Shown: in pieces, positions 18,716-27,773 of the stretch
Numbering within the stretch: position 1 is the first letter of the stretch
How the letters are laid out: every line of letters begins with the position of its first letter
Source of the DNA: Paraburkholderia diazotrophica
GTDB taxonomy: Bacteria > Pseudomonadota > Gammaproteobacteria > Burkholderiales > Burkholderiaceae
NCBI RefSeq assembly: GCF_900108945.1
Contig: NZ_FNYE01000031.1
Location: forward strand, 1-64,000
Reading direction: 5' to 3'
Length of the DNA: 64,000 nt
The notes under the pieces: generated by a model
Databases searched by the model: none
The model's input: only the letters and a program-made list of their open reading frames with translations
Told to the model about the DNA's origin: nothing
Translations under genes and position numbers: made by a program

Positions 18716-19750
18716 ATGAATACGCCTAACCCGGTTTCCCAAGGTTCCACCGACAACGCCGCCGCGCCAGCGGACCGTTTTCGCTACGGTTTCCTGAAGG
18801 GCAATCCGCAGCTCACGAAGAACGGCGAGCTGAAGCATCTGCTGACGATCGAAGGCCTGCCGCGCGCGATTGTCAGTCACATTCTCGATACTGCCGAGCA
18901 GTTCGTCAGCGTGACCGACCGCGAAGTGAAGAAGGTGCCGTTGTTGCGCGGCAAGTCGGTGTTCAACCTGTTCTTCGAAAACTCGACGCGCACGCGCACC
19001 ACGTTCGAGATCGCCGCGAAGCGGCTGTCGGCGGACGTGATCAATCTGAACATCAACGCTTCGTCGACGAGCAAGGGCGAGTCGCTGCTCGACACGATCA
19101 ACAACCTGTCGGCGATGCATGCCGACATGTTCGTCGTGCGCCATGCGTCGAGCGGCGCTCCGTATCTGATCGCCGAGCACTGCGCGCCGCACGTGCACGT
19201 GATCAACGCTGGCGACGGCAGGCACGCGCATCCGACGCAAGGTCTGCTCGACATGTACACGATCCGCCATTACAAGCGCGACTTCACGAATCTGCGCGTG
19301 GCGATCGTCGGCGACATTCTGCATTCGCGCGTCGCGCGCTCCGACATTCACGCGCTGACCACGCTCGGCGTGCCGGAAGTGCGCGCGATCGGCCCGCGCA
19401 CGCTGTTGCCGGGCGGTCTCGAGCAGATGGGCGTGCGCGTGTTCCACAACCTCGACGAAGGGCTGAAAGACGTCGACGTGATCATCATGCTGCGTCTGCA
19501 GAACGAGCGGATGAGCGGCGCGCTGCTGCCGTCGGCGCAGGAATACTTCAAGAGCTGGGGGCTGACGCCCGAGCGTCTCGCGCTCGCGAAGCCCGATGCG
19601 ATCGTGATGCACCCGGGCCCGATGAACCGCGGCGTCGAAATCGATTCGCAGGTCGCGGACGGGCCGCAATCGGTGATCCTCAATCAGGTGACGTTCGGCA
19701 TCGCGGTGCGCATGGCTGTGATGGGCATCGTCGCGGGCAACAACGACTGA
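18716..19750 (+). CDS. pyrB: Aspartate carbamoyltransferase, catalytic chain
   Basis: This 344-residue enzyme joins carbamoyl phosphate and aspartate in the second step of pyrimidine synthesis. The carbamoyl-phosphate loop FENSTRTRTTFEIAAKRL, the HPTQGLLDMYTI segment and the late MHPGPMNRGVEID are intact. It has an N-terminal extension of about 25 residues, as in PyrB enzymes that assemble with a dihydroorotase-like partner. That partner is encoded 54 bases downstream. Confidence 0.96.
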   Translation: MNTPNPVSQGSTDNAAAPADRFRYGFLKGNPQLTKNGELKHLLTIEGLPRAIVSHILDTAEQFVSVTDREVKKVPLLRGKSVFNLFFENSTRTRTTFEIAAKRLSADVINLNINASSTSKGESLLDTINNLSAMHADMFVVRHASSGAPYLIAEHCAPHVHVINAGDGRHAHPTQGLLDMYTIRHYKRDFTNLRVAIVGDILHSRVARSDIHALTTLGVPEVRAIGPRTLLPGGLEQMGVRVFHNLDEGLKDVDVIIMLRLQNERMSGALLPSAQEYFKSWGLTPERLALAKPDAIVMHPGPMNRGVEIDSQVADGPQSVILNQVTFGIAVRMAVMGIVAGNND

Positions 19751-19804
19751 TCCGCAGGCGGTTCACACAACCACATCAGGCACAGGCAGGTAAAAAGGCA
19801 GGGC

Positions 19805-21082
19805 ATGAAGATCCATATTCAAGGCGGCGCGCTGATCGATCCGGTCGCGGGCACCGAGCGGCAACAGGACGTATTCATCGCGGCGGGCAGGATCGTCGCG
19901 CTCGGCAGCGCGCCTGCCGATTTCAACGCGGCAAAGACGATCGACGCGAAGGGCCTGTATGTGGCGCCCGGTTTCGTCGATTTGTCCGCACGGCTGCGCG
20001 AGCCCGGCTACGAGCACAAGGCGACGCTCGAATCGGAAATGGCCGCGGCGCTCGCGGGCGGCGTGACGACCCTCGTGTGTCCGCCCGACACCGATCCCGT
20101 GCTCGACGAGCCGGGCCTCGTCGAGATGCTCAAGTTCCGCGCGCGCAATCTGAACCGCGCGCATGTGTATCCGCTGGGCGCGCTGACGGTCGGCCTCAAG
20201 GGGCAGGTGATCACCGAGATGGTCGAGCTGACGGAAGCGGGCTGCGTCGGCTTCTCGCAGGCCGATACGCCAATCGTCGATACGCAGATACTGCTGCGCG
20301 CGCTGCAGTACGCGAACACGTACGGCTATACCGTGTGGCTGCGTCCGCAGGATGCGTATCTCGCGAAGGGCGGCGTCGCGGCAAGCGGACCGCTCGCGTC
20401 GCGCCTCGGTCTGTCGGGCGTGCCCGTATCGGCGGAAACGATCGCGCTGCATACGATTTGCGAACTCGTCCGCGTGACGGGCGCACGCGTGCATCTGTCG
20501 CACGTGTCGTCGGGCGCGGGCGTCGCGCTCGTGCGCGCGGCGAAGGCAGAAGGCTTGCCCGTCACCTGCGACGTCACGATCAATCACGTGCATCTGATCG
20601 ACATCGACATTGGCTATTTCGATTCGCAATTCCGGCTCGATCCGCCGCTGCGCTCGCAACGCGACCGCGAGGCGATTCGCGCGGGCCTGCTCGACGGCAC
20701 GATCGACGCGATCTGTTCGGACCACACGCCCGTCGACGACGACGAAAAGCTGCTGCCGTTCGCCGAGGCGACGCCGGGCGCGACAGGGCTCGAGCTGCTC
20801 CTGTCGCTGACGGTCAAGTGGGCGGACGAGGCGCGCATTCCGCTCGCGAAGGCGCTGAACCGCGTCACGGCCGCGCCCGCCGACGTGCTGAAGCTGCCCG
20901 CTGGCCGCATCGACGTGGGCGCAACCGCCGACCTGTGCGTGTTCGACCGCGGCGCGCATTGGCGCGTCGAGCCTCGCGCGCTTAAGAGCCAGGGGCACAA
21001 CACGCCGTTTCTCGGCTACGAGCTACCTGCGCGCGTGCGTGCAACGGTTGTCGGCGGGCAGGTTGCGTTCGAGCAGCGCTGA
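19805..21082 (+). CDS. pyrC: Dihydroorotase-like protein, probably catalytically inactive (PyrC')
   Basis: A 425-residue amidohydrolase-fold protein of the dihydroorotase family. The first metal-binding motif, normally D-x-H-x-H-L-R-E-P-G, reads DLSARLREPGYEHK, so both histidines are missing. Later landmarks remain (VHLSHVSS, CSDHTPVDDDEKLLPF, GHNTPFLGYELPARV). Pseudomonas carries such an inactive subunit, which forms a structural complex with PyrB, and this gene directly follows pyrB in the same way. A true dihydroorotase should be encoded elsewhere. Confidence 0.9.
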   Translation: MKIHIQGGALIDPVAGTERQQDVFIAAGRIVALGSAPADFNAAKTIDAKGLYVAPGFVDLSARLREPGYEHKATLESEMAAALAGGVTTLVCPPDTDPVLDEPGLVEMLKFRARNLNRAHVYPLGALTVGLKGQVITEMVELTEAGCVGFSQADTPIVDTQILLRALQYANTYGYTVWLRPQDAYLAKGGVAASGPLASRLGLSGVPVSAETIALHTICELVRVTGARVHLSHVSSGAGVALVRAAKAEGLPVTCDVTINHVHLIDIDIGYFDSQFRLDPPLRSQRDREAIRAGLLDGTIDAICSDHTPVDDDEKLLPFAEATPGATGLELLLSLTVKWADEARIPLAKALNRVTAAPADVLKLPAGRIDVGATADLCVFDRGAHWRVEPRALKSQGHNTPFLGYELPARVRATVVGGQVAFEQR

Positions 21083-21155
21083 AAAAAGCCGGACATCGGC
21101 AGAAACGCGGCAAAGAAGCTCAAATGAATCGGAAGGTAAGCGGAAGACTCCAACC

Positions 21156-22010
21156 ATGAAGCTCGCATTTCGCAAGGTTCGGCTGGTCGTGCATCTGCTG
21201 TGCGGCATGTGGACCGTCTGGACGCGTTTTCCTCGTGCGACTGCGCAGCAGCGTCTGGAAATGAATCGCGCCTGGTCGCTGCGCATGCTGCAGTTGTGCG
21301 GCATGCGTCTCGTCGTGCACAACGATGGCGTGCGGCTCGATGAAGGCGTGCTGGTCGTCGCGAATCACATTTCGTGGATCGACATCTACGTGATCAACGC
21401 GTGGAGGCCGACGCCGTTCGTGTCGAAGGCGGAGATACGCAAGTGGCCGATCGTCGGCTGGTGCGCGCAGCAACTGGGCACGGTGTTCATTCAGCGCGAG
21501 AAGCGCAGCGACGCGAAGCGCATCATGCACGAACTCGCCAACCGGCTGAACGCGGGCGAGCTGATGTGCGTGTTTCCGGAAGGCACGACGTCCGACGGCA
21601 CTCAGCTGCTGCCGTTTCACGCGAACATGTTTCAGGCGCCCGTATCGGCGTCGCGCCCCGTGCAGCCGCTCTGCCTGATGTATGAAGATGCGCAAGGCCG
21701 GCAATCGACGGCGCCTGCGTATATCGGCGAGATGTCGCTTGGCGAATCGCTCGATGCGTTGTTGCGCGGCGGCCCGCTGAGCGCGCATGTGTATGTCGGC
21801 GCGCCGCTCGCGCCGGGTGACGACCGGCGGTTGCTGGCGGGCGAGGCGCAGGCTTCCGTGCAAGCGGCGCTCGTCGTGTTGCAAGACCCGGAGGCGCGCC
21901 GCTCCGGACGGATCGCCGACCGGACGCAGGCGTTCATCGACGCCAGTGCGACCAGCACGACAGAACCGTTGGACGGCGGTTCGGACGTCGATCTGACGCG
22001 CCACGCGTAA
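21156..22010 (+). CDS. plsC: 1-acyl-sn-glycerol-3-phosphate acyltransferase
   Basis: This 284-residue membrane-associated acyltransferase makes phosphatidic acid from lysophosphatidic acid. Block I appears as VVANHISWIDIYVIN with the H-x4-D motif, and block III as VFPEGTTSDGTQLLPF. A hydrophobic segment near the N terminus (LVVHLLCGMWTVWTRF) would anchor it. The ATG at 21156 was preferred because the upstream 39 codons overlap the pyrC-like gene. The acidic C-terminal tail has no clear role. Confidence 0.92.
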   Translation: MKLAFRKVRLVVHLLCGMWTVWTRFPRATAQQRLEMNRAWSLRMLQLCGMRLVVHNDGVRLDEGVLVVANHISWIDIYVINAWRPTPFVSKAEIRKWPIVGWCAQQLGTVFIQREKRSDAKRIMHELANRLNAGELMCVFPEGTTSDGTQLLPFHANMFQAPVSASRPVQPLCLMYEDAQGRQSTAPAYIGEMSLGESLDALLRGGPLSAHVYVGAPLAPGDDRRLLAGEAQASVQAALVVLQDPEARRSGRIADRTQAFIDASATSTTEPLDGGSDVDLTRHA

Positions 22011-22026
22011 CGATCGGGGCTCCGAT

Positions 22027-22072
22027 CACGCGCCGATCAGGTACCAATCAGGTACCAACCACGCGCCGATCA
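22027..22072. repeat. Short nested direct repeats between plsC and apaH
   Basis: CACGCGCCGATCA occurs at 22027-22039 and again at 22060-22072, and ATCAGGTACCA is tandemly repeated at 22036-22046 and 22047-22057. The second long copy covers the apaH stop codon. It looks like a small slippage duplication in the convergent intergenic space. Confidence 0.75.
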
Positions 22073-22918
22073 ACCGGCGTCGGCGCGGCAGCCATCGCAT
22101 TCCACCTGCGCGACCGTGCGCTCGGCGGGCGACTGCGCCAGTCGGACGGCGGTCAGCTGTGCGCCCCACACGCAGCCCGAATCGAGTCCGATCAGGTTGT
22201 CACGGATCATCAGTCCGAGCGCGGCCCAGTGTCCGCAGACGATTGTGATGTTTTCCGTCTTGCGCCCCGGCACGTCGAACCACGGCATGAAGCCTTTCGG
22301 CGCCGAGTCGATGCCGCCGCTCGACGAAAAATCCATCGCGCCGTCGGCATTGCAGAAGCGCATGCGTGTGAGCGCGGTGCAGGTCAGACGCAGGCGGTCG
22401 ATGCCTTTTAGGCTCGGTTTCCATTGGTTCGGCTCGTTGCCGTACAGGCCCGCGAGCGTCTCTTTCCAGCCCGGCGCGCGCAGCGCGCGTTGCAGTTCGT
22501 CGGCGAGTTCCAGCGTCAGATCGACGTCCCATTGCGGCAGCACGCCCGCATGCACGAGCAGCATGCCGTTCTCGTAGTGCGCGAGCGGGCGGTGGCGAAT
22601 CCAGTGCAGCAGATCTTCGGCGTCGGGCGCGGCAAGGATTTCGTCGATCGTGTCGCCTTTCTTCGATTTGCGGATGCCCGCCGACACCGACAGCAGATGC
22701 AGGTCGTGATTGCCCAGCACGGGAACCGCCCGATCGCCGAGCGCGATGATGTCGCGCAGCGTGGCGAGCGATTCGCGGCCCCGATTGATCAGGTCGCCCG
22801 CGAACCACAGCTGCGCATCGGCGGGGGGCGCGGCCTTGGTCAGAAGTTGCTGGAACTGGGTGCGGCAGCCCTGCAGATCGCCGAAAGCGACGGGAGGGGA
22901 GCTGGTGGAAACGGTCAT
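22070..22918 (-). CDS. apaH: Symmetrical bis(5'-nucleosyl)-tetraphosphatase
   Basis: This 282-residue calcineurin-like phosphoesterase hydrolyses diadenosine tetraphosphate to ADP. The metal sites are visible: VAFGDLQGC, FAGDLINRGRES, LGNHDLHLL, LLVHAGVLPQWD and IVCGHWAALG. The start at 22918 (MTVSTSSPP) fits the family; the longer frame to 23326 runs through an unrelated GC-poor stretch. In Burkholderia apaH marks one boundary of the O-antigen locus, as it appears to do here. Confidence 0.95.
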   Translation of the reverse strand: MTVSTSSPPVAFGDLQGCRTQFQQLLTKAAPPADAQLWFAGDLINRGRESLATLRDIIALGDRAVPVLGNHDLHLLSVSAGIRKSKKGDTIDEILAAPDAEDLLHWIRHRPLAHYENGMLLVHAGVLPQWDVDLTLELADELQRALRAPGWKETLAGLYGNEPNQWKPSLKGIDRLRLTCTALTRMRFCNADGAMDFSSSGGIDSAPKGFMPWFDVPGRKTENITIVCGHWAALGLMIRDNLIGLDSGCVWGAQLTAVRLAQSPAERTVAQVECDGCRADAG

Positions 22919-23264
22919 CGGGAGAATGGGTGGTTCCAAAGGACGCGCGGCGGCAGTGTCGTGACGCGATGGATGCCTGCTCGATAGGTGAACCGGTACG
23001 CTGCCGCCGACCTGTGCTGCACAACGCGACATGATAGCGCGCTCGTGACGCCGTCGTTGAGCGCGCTTGCGCCCCAATGCCCCGGCATCCCGCCGACGGG
23101 GACGAGCGCGGAAATATTTTTTGACTTTTCCTGAATTTTTGAGGATTTTCTGGCCGCCAAACTCGCTTTTAAGCGCCTTGGGAATGAAGTGGGTCGATTT
23201 ATTCGTCCGATATAATCGTCCGGCTGTCTGCACGGCGAGCATCTCAGAGCATGGGAGGAAGGGT
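22919..23264. other. Divergent intergenic region apaH / rmd-like gene
   Basis: No gene is supported in these bases. The right half is notably AT-rich for this genome (runs of T around 23115-23150). It holds a perfect TATAAT at 23211-23216 that could serve the rightward gene, although no good -35 box stands at the expected distance. Confidence 0.45.
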
Positions 23265-24167
23265 TTGCGGCATCCGTCTGAGCCAGTCATCCATCGCGTG
23301 CTTCTTACGGGGGCGAGCGGTTTCACTGGTGCTTACGTTCGTGAGGAACTGGCCGATGCGGGCTACGAGGTCATCGGCACGACGGCGGGCGCACCGGAGC
23401 CCGGCGAGCGCAAACTCGACATCACATCGCTGCCCGACTGCCGACGCCTGATCGGCGAACTCAAGCCCGCATTCATCGTGCATTTGGCGGCGATCAGCTT
23501 CGTCGCGCACGACGACCCGTTGGATCTGTACAACGTGAACGTGATCGGCACGACGAACCTGCTGCAGGCGTGCGTCGACGTCGGCCACGAGCCGCGCAAG
23601 ATCCTGATCGCGAGCAGCGCGAACGTGTATGGCAACGCGGAGGGCGTCGTCGACGAAGCGACCGCGCCCGCGCCCGTCAACCATTACGCGGCGAGCAAGC
23701 TGGCGATGGAGCATCTGGTGCGGACATGGTTCGATCGCCTGCCCATCGTTGTCACGCGGCCCTTCAATTACACGGGGCGCGGGCAATCGGAGCGTTTCCT
23801 GGTTCCCAAAATCGTTTCCCATTTCGTCCGGCGGCGGCCCTTTATAGAGCTGGGAAATCTCGACGTCGCGCGCGATTTTTCCGACGTGCGGATGGTATCG
23901 ACCGCCTATCGGGCGCTGCTGGAATCGCCTGTTGCGGGCGAAACGCTCAACGTTTGCAGCGGCACGCCGCGCACGTTGACGGACATCGTCGACATCGTGC
24001 GGGAAGCGACGGGGCACGATCTCGAAGTCCGCGTCAATCCAGCGTTCGTCCGTCAAAACGAGGTCAAGGTGCTGGTGGGTTCGGCGGAACGGCTGAACCG
24101 CGTGGTGCCGGAGATGCCCGCCATCGGGCTCGAAGACACCATCGACTGGATGCTTGCTCTGACCTGA
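23265..24167 (+). CDS. GDP-6-deoxy-D-mannose (rhamnose) reductase-like epimerase/reductase
   Basis: A Rossmann-fold short-chain enzyme of about 300 residues. The NAD(P) site is LLTGASGFTG, the catalytic Tyr/Lys lie in NHYAASKLAMEH, and RPFNYTGRGQSERFLVPKIV plus ELGNLDVARDFSDVRMV closely follow Rmd, which reduces GDP-4-keto-6-deoxymannose to GDP-D-rhamnose. The start is uncertain. A TTG at 23265 has GGAGG six bases upstream and lies after a TATAAT box; the in-frame ATG at 23184 would precede that promoter. No GDP-mannose 4,6-dehydratase is seen in the window, so the substrate is not certain. Confidence 0.8.
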   Translation: MRHPSEPVIHRVLLTGASGFTGAYVREELADAGYEVIGTTAGAPEPGERKLDITSLPDCRRLIGELKPAFIVHLAAISFVAHDDPLDLYNVNVIGTTNLLQACVDVGHEPRKILIASSANVYGNAEGVVDEATAPAPVNHYAASKLAMEHLVRTWFDRLPIVVTRPFNYTGRGQSERFLVPKIVSHFVRRRPFIELGNLDVARDFSDVRMVSTAYRALLESPVAGETLNVCSGTPRTLTDIVDIVREATGHDLEVRVNPAFVRQNEVKVLVGSAERLNRVVPEMPAIGLEDTIDWMLALT

Positions 24168-24209
24168 CTTACAAAACGTCTCAGTTTGTTAGCGCACTGG
24201 TGTTTCTCA

Positions 24210-24238
24210 TTGACACCTTTATAATTGCCGGTTACAAA
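24210..24238 (+). promoter_or_regulatory. Predicted sigma-70 promoter of the rml operon
   Basis: TTGACA (24210-24215) and TACAAA (24233-24238) are separated by 17 bases, about 120 bases upstream of rmlB. An alternative TATAAT at 24220 lacks a matching -35 box. No JUMPstart/ops element was found in the leader. Confidence 0.6.
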
Positions 24239-24360
24239 CCGCGCGCTTCGCGGGGTCGGTCAACTTTGCCGGAGTTCGGGCCACTCGGGTAAAGGCTGCC
24301 GGGTTTTCACAGCGGCGGCTAGCCGGCCACTCGGTCGAGAAAATTTCTAGAAGGAATCCC

Positions 24361-25422
24361 ATGATCCTGGTAACGGGCGGTGCCGGCTTTATCGGCGCCA
24401 ATTTCGTGCTTGAATGGTTGAACGCCTCCGACGAGCCAGTCCTCAATCTGGACAAGCTCACTTATGCCGGTAATCTGGGCACCCTGAAATCGCAGCGGGA
24501 CAATCCCCGTCATGTGTTCGTGCGCGCCGACATCTGCGACCGCGCGACGCTCGACGCACTCTTCGCCGAGTACAAGCCGCGCGCGGTGCTGCATTTTGCA
24601 GCCGAGAGCCATGTCGACCGCTCGATCCACGGGCCGGCGGACTTCGTGCAGACCAACGTCGTCGGCACGTTCACGCTGCTCGAAGCCGCCCGCGCGTACT
24701 GGAGCGCACTGAACGATGCGGACAAGTCGGCTTTCCGCTTCCTGCATGTGTCGACGGACGAAGTTTTCGGTTCGCTGTCCGCAACTGACCCGCAGTTTTC
24801 CGAAACCACTCCCTATGCGCCGAACAGCCCTTATTCGGCGACCAAGGCTGGTTCCGACCATCTCGTCCGCGCCTATCACCACACGTATGGCCTGCCTGTA
24901 CTGACGACGAACTGCTCGAACAACTACGGCCCGTACCAGTTCCCCGAAAAACTGATTCCGCTGATGATCGCCAACGCGCTCGGCGGCAAGCCGCTGCCCG
25001 TCTACGGCGACGGTCAGAATGTGCGCGACTGGTTGTACGTTGGCGATCACTGCAGCGCGATCCGCGAAGTGCTCGCGCGCGGCGTGCCGGGCGAGACGTA
25101 TAACATCGGCGGCTGGAACGAGAAGAAGAACCTCGAAGTCGTCCATACGCTGTGCGACCTGCTCGACCAGAAGCGTCCGAAGGCGCAGGGCTCGTATCGC
25201 GATCAGATCACCTATGTGACGGACCGTCCGGGCCACGATCGCCGCTATGCGATCGATGCGCGCAAGCTCGAGCGGGAGCTCGGCTGGAAGCCGGCTGAAA
25301 CGTTCGAGACGGGGCTCGCGAAGACCGTCCAGTGGTATCTCGATAACCAGGAATGGGTCGACGAAGTCGCTTCGGGCGAGTACCGCAAGTGGGTCGAAAC
25401 CAACTACGCGCAACGCGCGTAA
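24361..25422 (+). CDS. rmlB: dTDP-glucose 4,6-dehydratase
   Basis: This 353-residue NAD-dependent enzyme converts dTDP-glucose to dTDP-4-keto-6-deoxyglucose. The sequence begins MILVTGGAGFIGANFVLEWL. It contains the AESHVDRSIHGPADFVQTNV segment, the VSTDEVFGSL loop, and the catalytic YSATKAGSDHLVRAY. AAGGAATCCC precedes the ATG. Its product is the branch point for dTDP-L-rhamnose (rmlC, rmlD) and for the 3-amino sugar made by the FdtA/FdtB homologues at 42.7-44.2 kb. Confidence 0.97.
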   Translation: MILVTGGAGFIGANFVLEWLNASDEPVLNLDKLTYAGNLGTLKSQRDNPRHVFVRADICDRATLDALFAEYKPRAVLHFAAESHVDRSIHGPADFVQTNVVGTFTLLEAARAYWSALNDADKSAFRFLHVSTDEVFGSLSATDPQFSETTPYAPNSPYSATKAGSDHLVRAYHHTYGLPVLTTNCSNNYGPYQFPEKLIPLMIANALGGKPLPVYGDGQNVRDWLYVGDHCSAIREVLARGVPGETYNIGGWNEKKNLEVVHTLCDLLDQKRPKAQGSYRDQITYVTDRPGHDRRYAIDARKLERELGWKPAETFETGLAKTVQWYLDNQEWVDEVASGEYRKWVETNYAQRA

Positions 25423-25432
25423 GGGTGGCACG

Positions 25433-26326
25433 ATGGCACGCAAAGGCATCATTCTCGCGGGCGGATCGGGCACGCGGCTGTATCCGATTACCCATGTCGT
25501 GTCGAAGCAACTGCTTCCCGTGTACGACAAGCCGATGATCTATTACCCGCTGTCGACGCTGATGGTCGCGGGCATTCGCGACGTGCTGATCATCTCGACG
25601 CCGCAAGACACGCCGCGCTTTGAGGCGATGCTCGGTGACGGCAGCCAGTGGGGCATGAATATCCAGTACGCGGTGCAGCCGTCACCGGACGGTCTCGCTC
25701 AGGCGTTCATCATCGGCCGTGAATTCGTGGGCAACGATCCGTCGGCGCTGATTCTGGGCGACAACATCTTCTACGGTCACGATCTTGCGAAACAGCTGGA
25801 GCGTGCGAACGCGCGCACCGATGGAGCCACGGTGTTTGCGTACCACGTGCACGATCCCGAGCGCTATGGCGTGGTCGAATTCGACAGGGAATTCCGGGCG
25901 CTGTCGATCGAAGAAAAGCCTGCAAAGCCTCGTTCGAATTACGCGGTCACGGGACTGTACTTTTACGACAACAAAGTCTGTGATATCGCCGCCGATATCA
26001 AGCCTTCCGCGCGCGGCGAACTGGAAATCACGGACGTCAATTCGCGCTACCTCGAGCAGAAGAAGCTCGACGTCGAGATCATGGGGCGCGGGTATGCGTG
26101 GCTCGACACCGGTACGCACGATTCGCTGATCGAGGCGGCGACGTTCATCGCGACGCTGCAGAAGCGGCAGGGATTGGTTGTCGCGTGTCCGGAGGAAATC
26201 GCTTACCGGCGCAAGTGGATCGACGGCGATCAACTGATCGCGCTCGCAAAGCCGCTGTCAAAGAACGCGTATGGGCAATATCTGCAAAACATTCTTACGG
26301 ACCGAGTCGCATGGCCATCAGCGTAA
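25433..26326 (+). CDS. rmlA: Glucose-1-phosphate thymidylyltransferase
   Basis: This 297-residue enzyme makes dTDP-glucose from glucose-1-phosphate and dTTP. The nucleotide-binding start MARKGIILAGGSGTRLYP and the substrate segment KQLLPVYDKPMIYYPL are canonical, and so are GDNIFYGHD and RGYAWLDTGTHDSL. It starts 10 bases after rmlB with an AAGGGTGG site, and its end overlaps rmlC. Confidence 0.97.
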   Translation: MARKGIILAGGSGTRLYPITHVVSKQLLPVYDKPMIYYPLSTLMVAGIRDVLIISTPQDTPRFEAMLGDGSQWGMNIQYAVQPSPDGLAQAFIIGREFVGNDPSALILGDNIFYGHDLAKQLERANARTDGATVFAYHVHDPERYGVVEFDREFRALSIEEKPAKPRSNYAVTGLYFYDNKVCDIAADIKPSARGELEITDVNSRYLEQKKLDVEIMGRGYAWLDTGTHDSLIEAATFIATLQKRQGLVVACPEEIAYRRKWIDGDQLIALAKPLSKNAYGQYLQNILTDRVAWPSA

Positions 26327-26862
26327 CCGCAACTGCACTTCCCGAAGTCAAGATTGTCGAGCCGAAGGTGTTCGGCGACGCACGCGGGTTCTTCTATGAG
26401 AGCTTCAACGCACGTGAATTCGCCGAATCTGTCGAGCCGGGTATCGAGTTCGTGCAGGACAACCATTCGCGCTCCGTCAAGGGCGTGCTGCGTGGCTTGC
26501 ACTATCAGATCGAACATGCGCAGGGCAAGCTCGTGCGTGTCGTTGAAGGTGAAGTATTCGATGTGGCCGTCGATATTCGCAAGAGCTCGCCGAACTTCGG
26601 TAAGTGGGTTGGCGTGAACTTGTCGGCTGAAAATCACCGGCAGTTGTGGGTGCCGCCTGGATTTGCGCATGGTTTCGTGGTGCTGTCGGAAGCAGCGCAG
26701 TTTCTTTATAAGACCACCGATTACTGGTACCAGGCGCACGAGCGCAGCATCGTCTGGAATGATCGCGATATCGGCATCGAATGGCCGATCGATTTCGAAC
26801 CGGTGCTCGCGGCTAAGGATGCGGCGGGTAAGCGTTTGTCCGAAGCTGAAATTTTTGCGTAA
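26311..26862 (+). CDS. rmlC: dTDP-4-dehydrorhamnose 3,5-epimerase
   Basis: This 183-residue cupin epimerase has the catalytic His/Asp region QDNHSRSVKGVLRGLHYQ, the strand KLVRVVEGEVFDVAVDIR and WVPPGFAHGFVVLSE. It overlaps the rmlA stop by 16 bases, indicating coupled translation in the rmlBACD operon. Confidence 0.97.
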   Translation: MAISVTATALPEVKIVEPKVFGDARGFFYESFNAREFAESVEPGIEFVQDNHSRSVKGVLRGLHYQIEHAQGKLVRVVEGEVFDVAVDIRKSSPNFGKWVGVNLSAENHRQLWVPPGFAHGFVVLSEAAQFLYKTTDYWYQAHERSIVWNDRDIGIEWPIDFEPVLAAKDAAGKRLSEAEIFA

Positions 26863-26873
26863 CGGAGATGGTT

Positions 26874-27773
26874 ATGAATCCGCGTGCCGTTGAGCGCACC
26901 ATACTCATAACGGGTGTAAGCGGCCAGGTCGGTTATGAACTCGCGCGCACGTTGCAGGGCTTGGCGCGGGTGGTCGCGGTCGACCGTTCGGTGCTCGATC
27001 TGTCGAATCTCGATCAGATTCGCTCGGTCGTGCGCGATACACGTCCCACGCTGATTGTGAATCCCGCGGCTTACACGGCGGTCGACAAGGCGGAAAGCGA
27101 AGCAGAACTGGCGATGCGCATAAACGCCGAGGCACCGGGCGTGCTTGCGGAAGAGGCGAAAAGACTGGGCGCGGCGCTTGTTCATTATTCGACTGACTAT
27201 GTGTTTGATGGCACGAAGGATAGTGCGTACGTCGAAACGGACGCGACCAATCCCCAGAACGAGTACGGCAAGAGCAAGCTTGCGGGTGAGCAGGCTATCC
27301 AGGCATCAGGCTGTGCGCATCTGATTCTCCGCACGAGTTGGGTCTATGGAATGCGCGGCAAGAACTTTCTGCTGACCATGCTGCGGCTGGGAGCGGAAAG
27401 GCCGGAGCTTAAAATCGTCGCTGACCAGTTTGGCGCGCCGACATGGAGCAACACGATTGCGACGCTAACGGCGCATATCGTTGCGCAGTCGATCGCTTTG
27501 GATGATTCGGCGGATTGGTGGCACGGGCGAACGGGCGTTTATCATTTGACGGCTGGCGACTCAACTTCATGGCACGGGTTTGCATCCGCAATCTTCGATC
27601 AGGCCCGTCTCGAGAACCCGCCGCGCTTGCTTCCTATCCCCGCTTCTGACTACCCGACGCCAGCAACGCGGCCTGCAAACTCGCGAATGTCCAACGACAA
27701 GCTCGCGCAAGTATTCGGGCTGCGTGCGCCTCGCTGGGAAGACGCGTTGCGGCTGTGCATGGAGGCGCGTTGA
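26874..27773 (+). CDS. rmlD: dTDP-4-dehydrorhamnose reductase
   Basis: This 299-residue NADPH-dependent reductase completes dTDP-L-rhamnose. The Rossmann start ILITGVSGQVGYELARTL, the VDKAESE segment, the YVFDGTKDS loop and the catalytic YGKSKLAGE are present. Two ATGs lie six bases apart (26868, 26874); the second has GGAG at better spacing. The end overlaps the rhamnosyltransferase gene. Confidence 0.95.
   Translation: MNPRAVERTILITGVSGQVGYELARTLQGLARVVAVDRSVLDLSNLDQIRSVVRDTRPTLIVNPAAYTAVDKAESEAELAMRINAEAPGVLAEEAKRLGAALVHYSTDYVFDGTKDSAYVETDATNPQNEYGKSKLAGEQAIQASGCAHLILRTSWVYGMRGKNFLLTMLRLGAERPELKIVADQFGAPTWSNTIATLTAHIVAQSIALDDSADWWHGRTGVYHLTAGDSTSWHGFASAIFDQARLENPPRLLPIPASDYPTPATRPANSRMSNDKLAQVFGLRAPRWEDALRLCMEAR

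Noticed and set aside
18527..20998. Long leftward frames opposite pyrB and the pyrC-like gene
   Set aside because: Both are antisense to well-recognised enzymes and show only Arg/His-rich shadow sequence.
24168..24360. JUMPstart/ops element upstream of rmlB
   Set aside because: No GGCGGTAGCGT-like core is present; the leader only contains an ordinary promoter.
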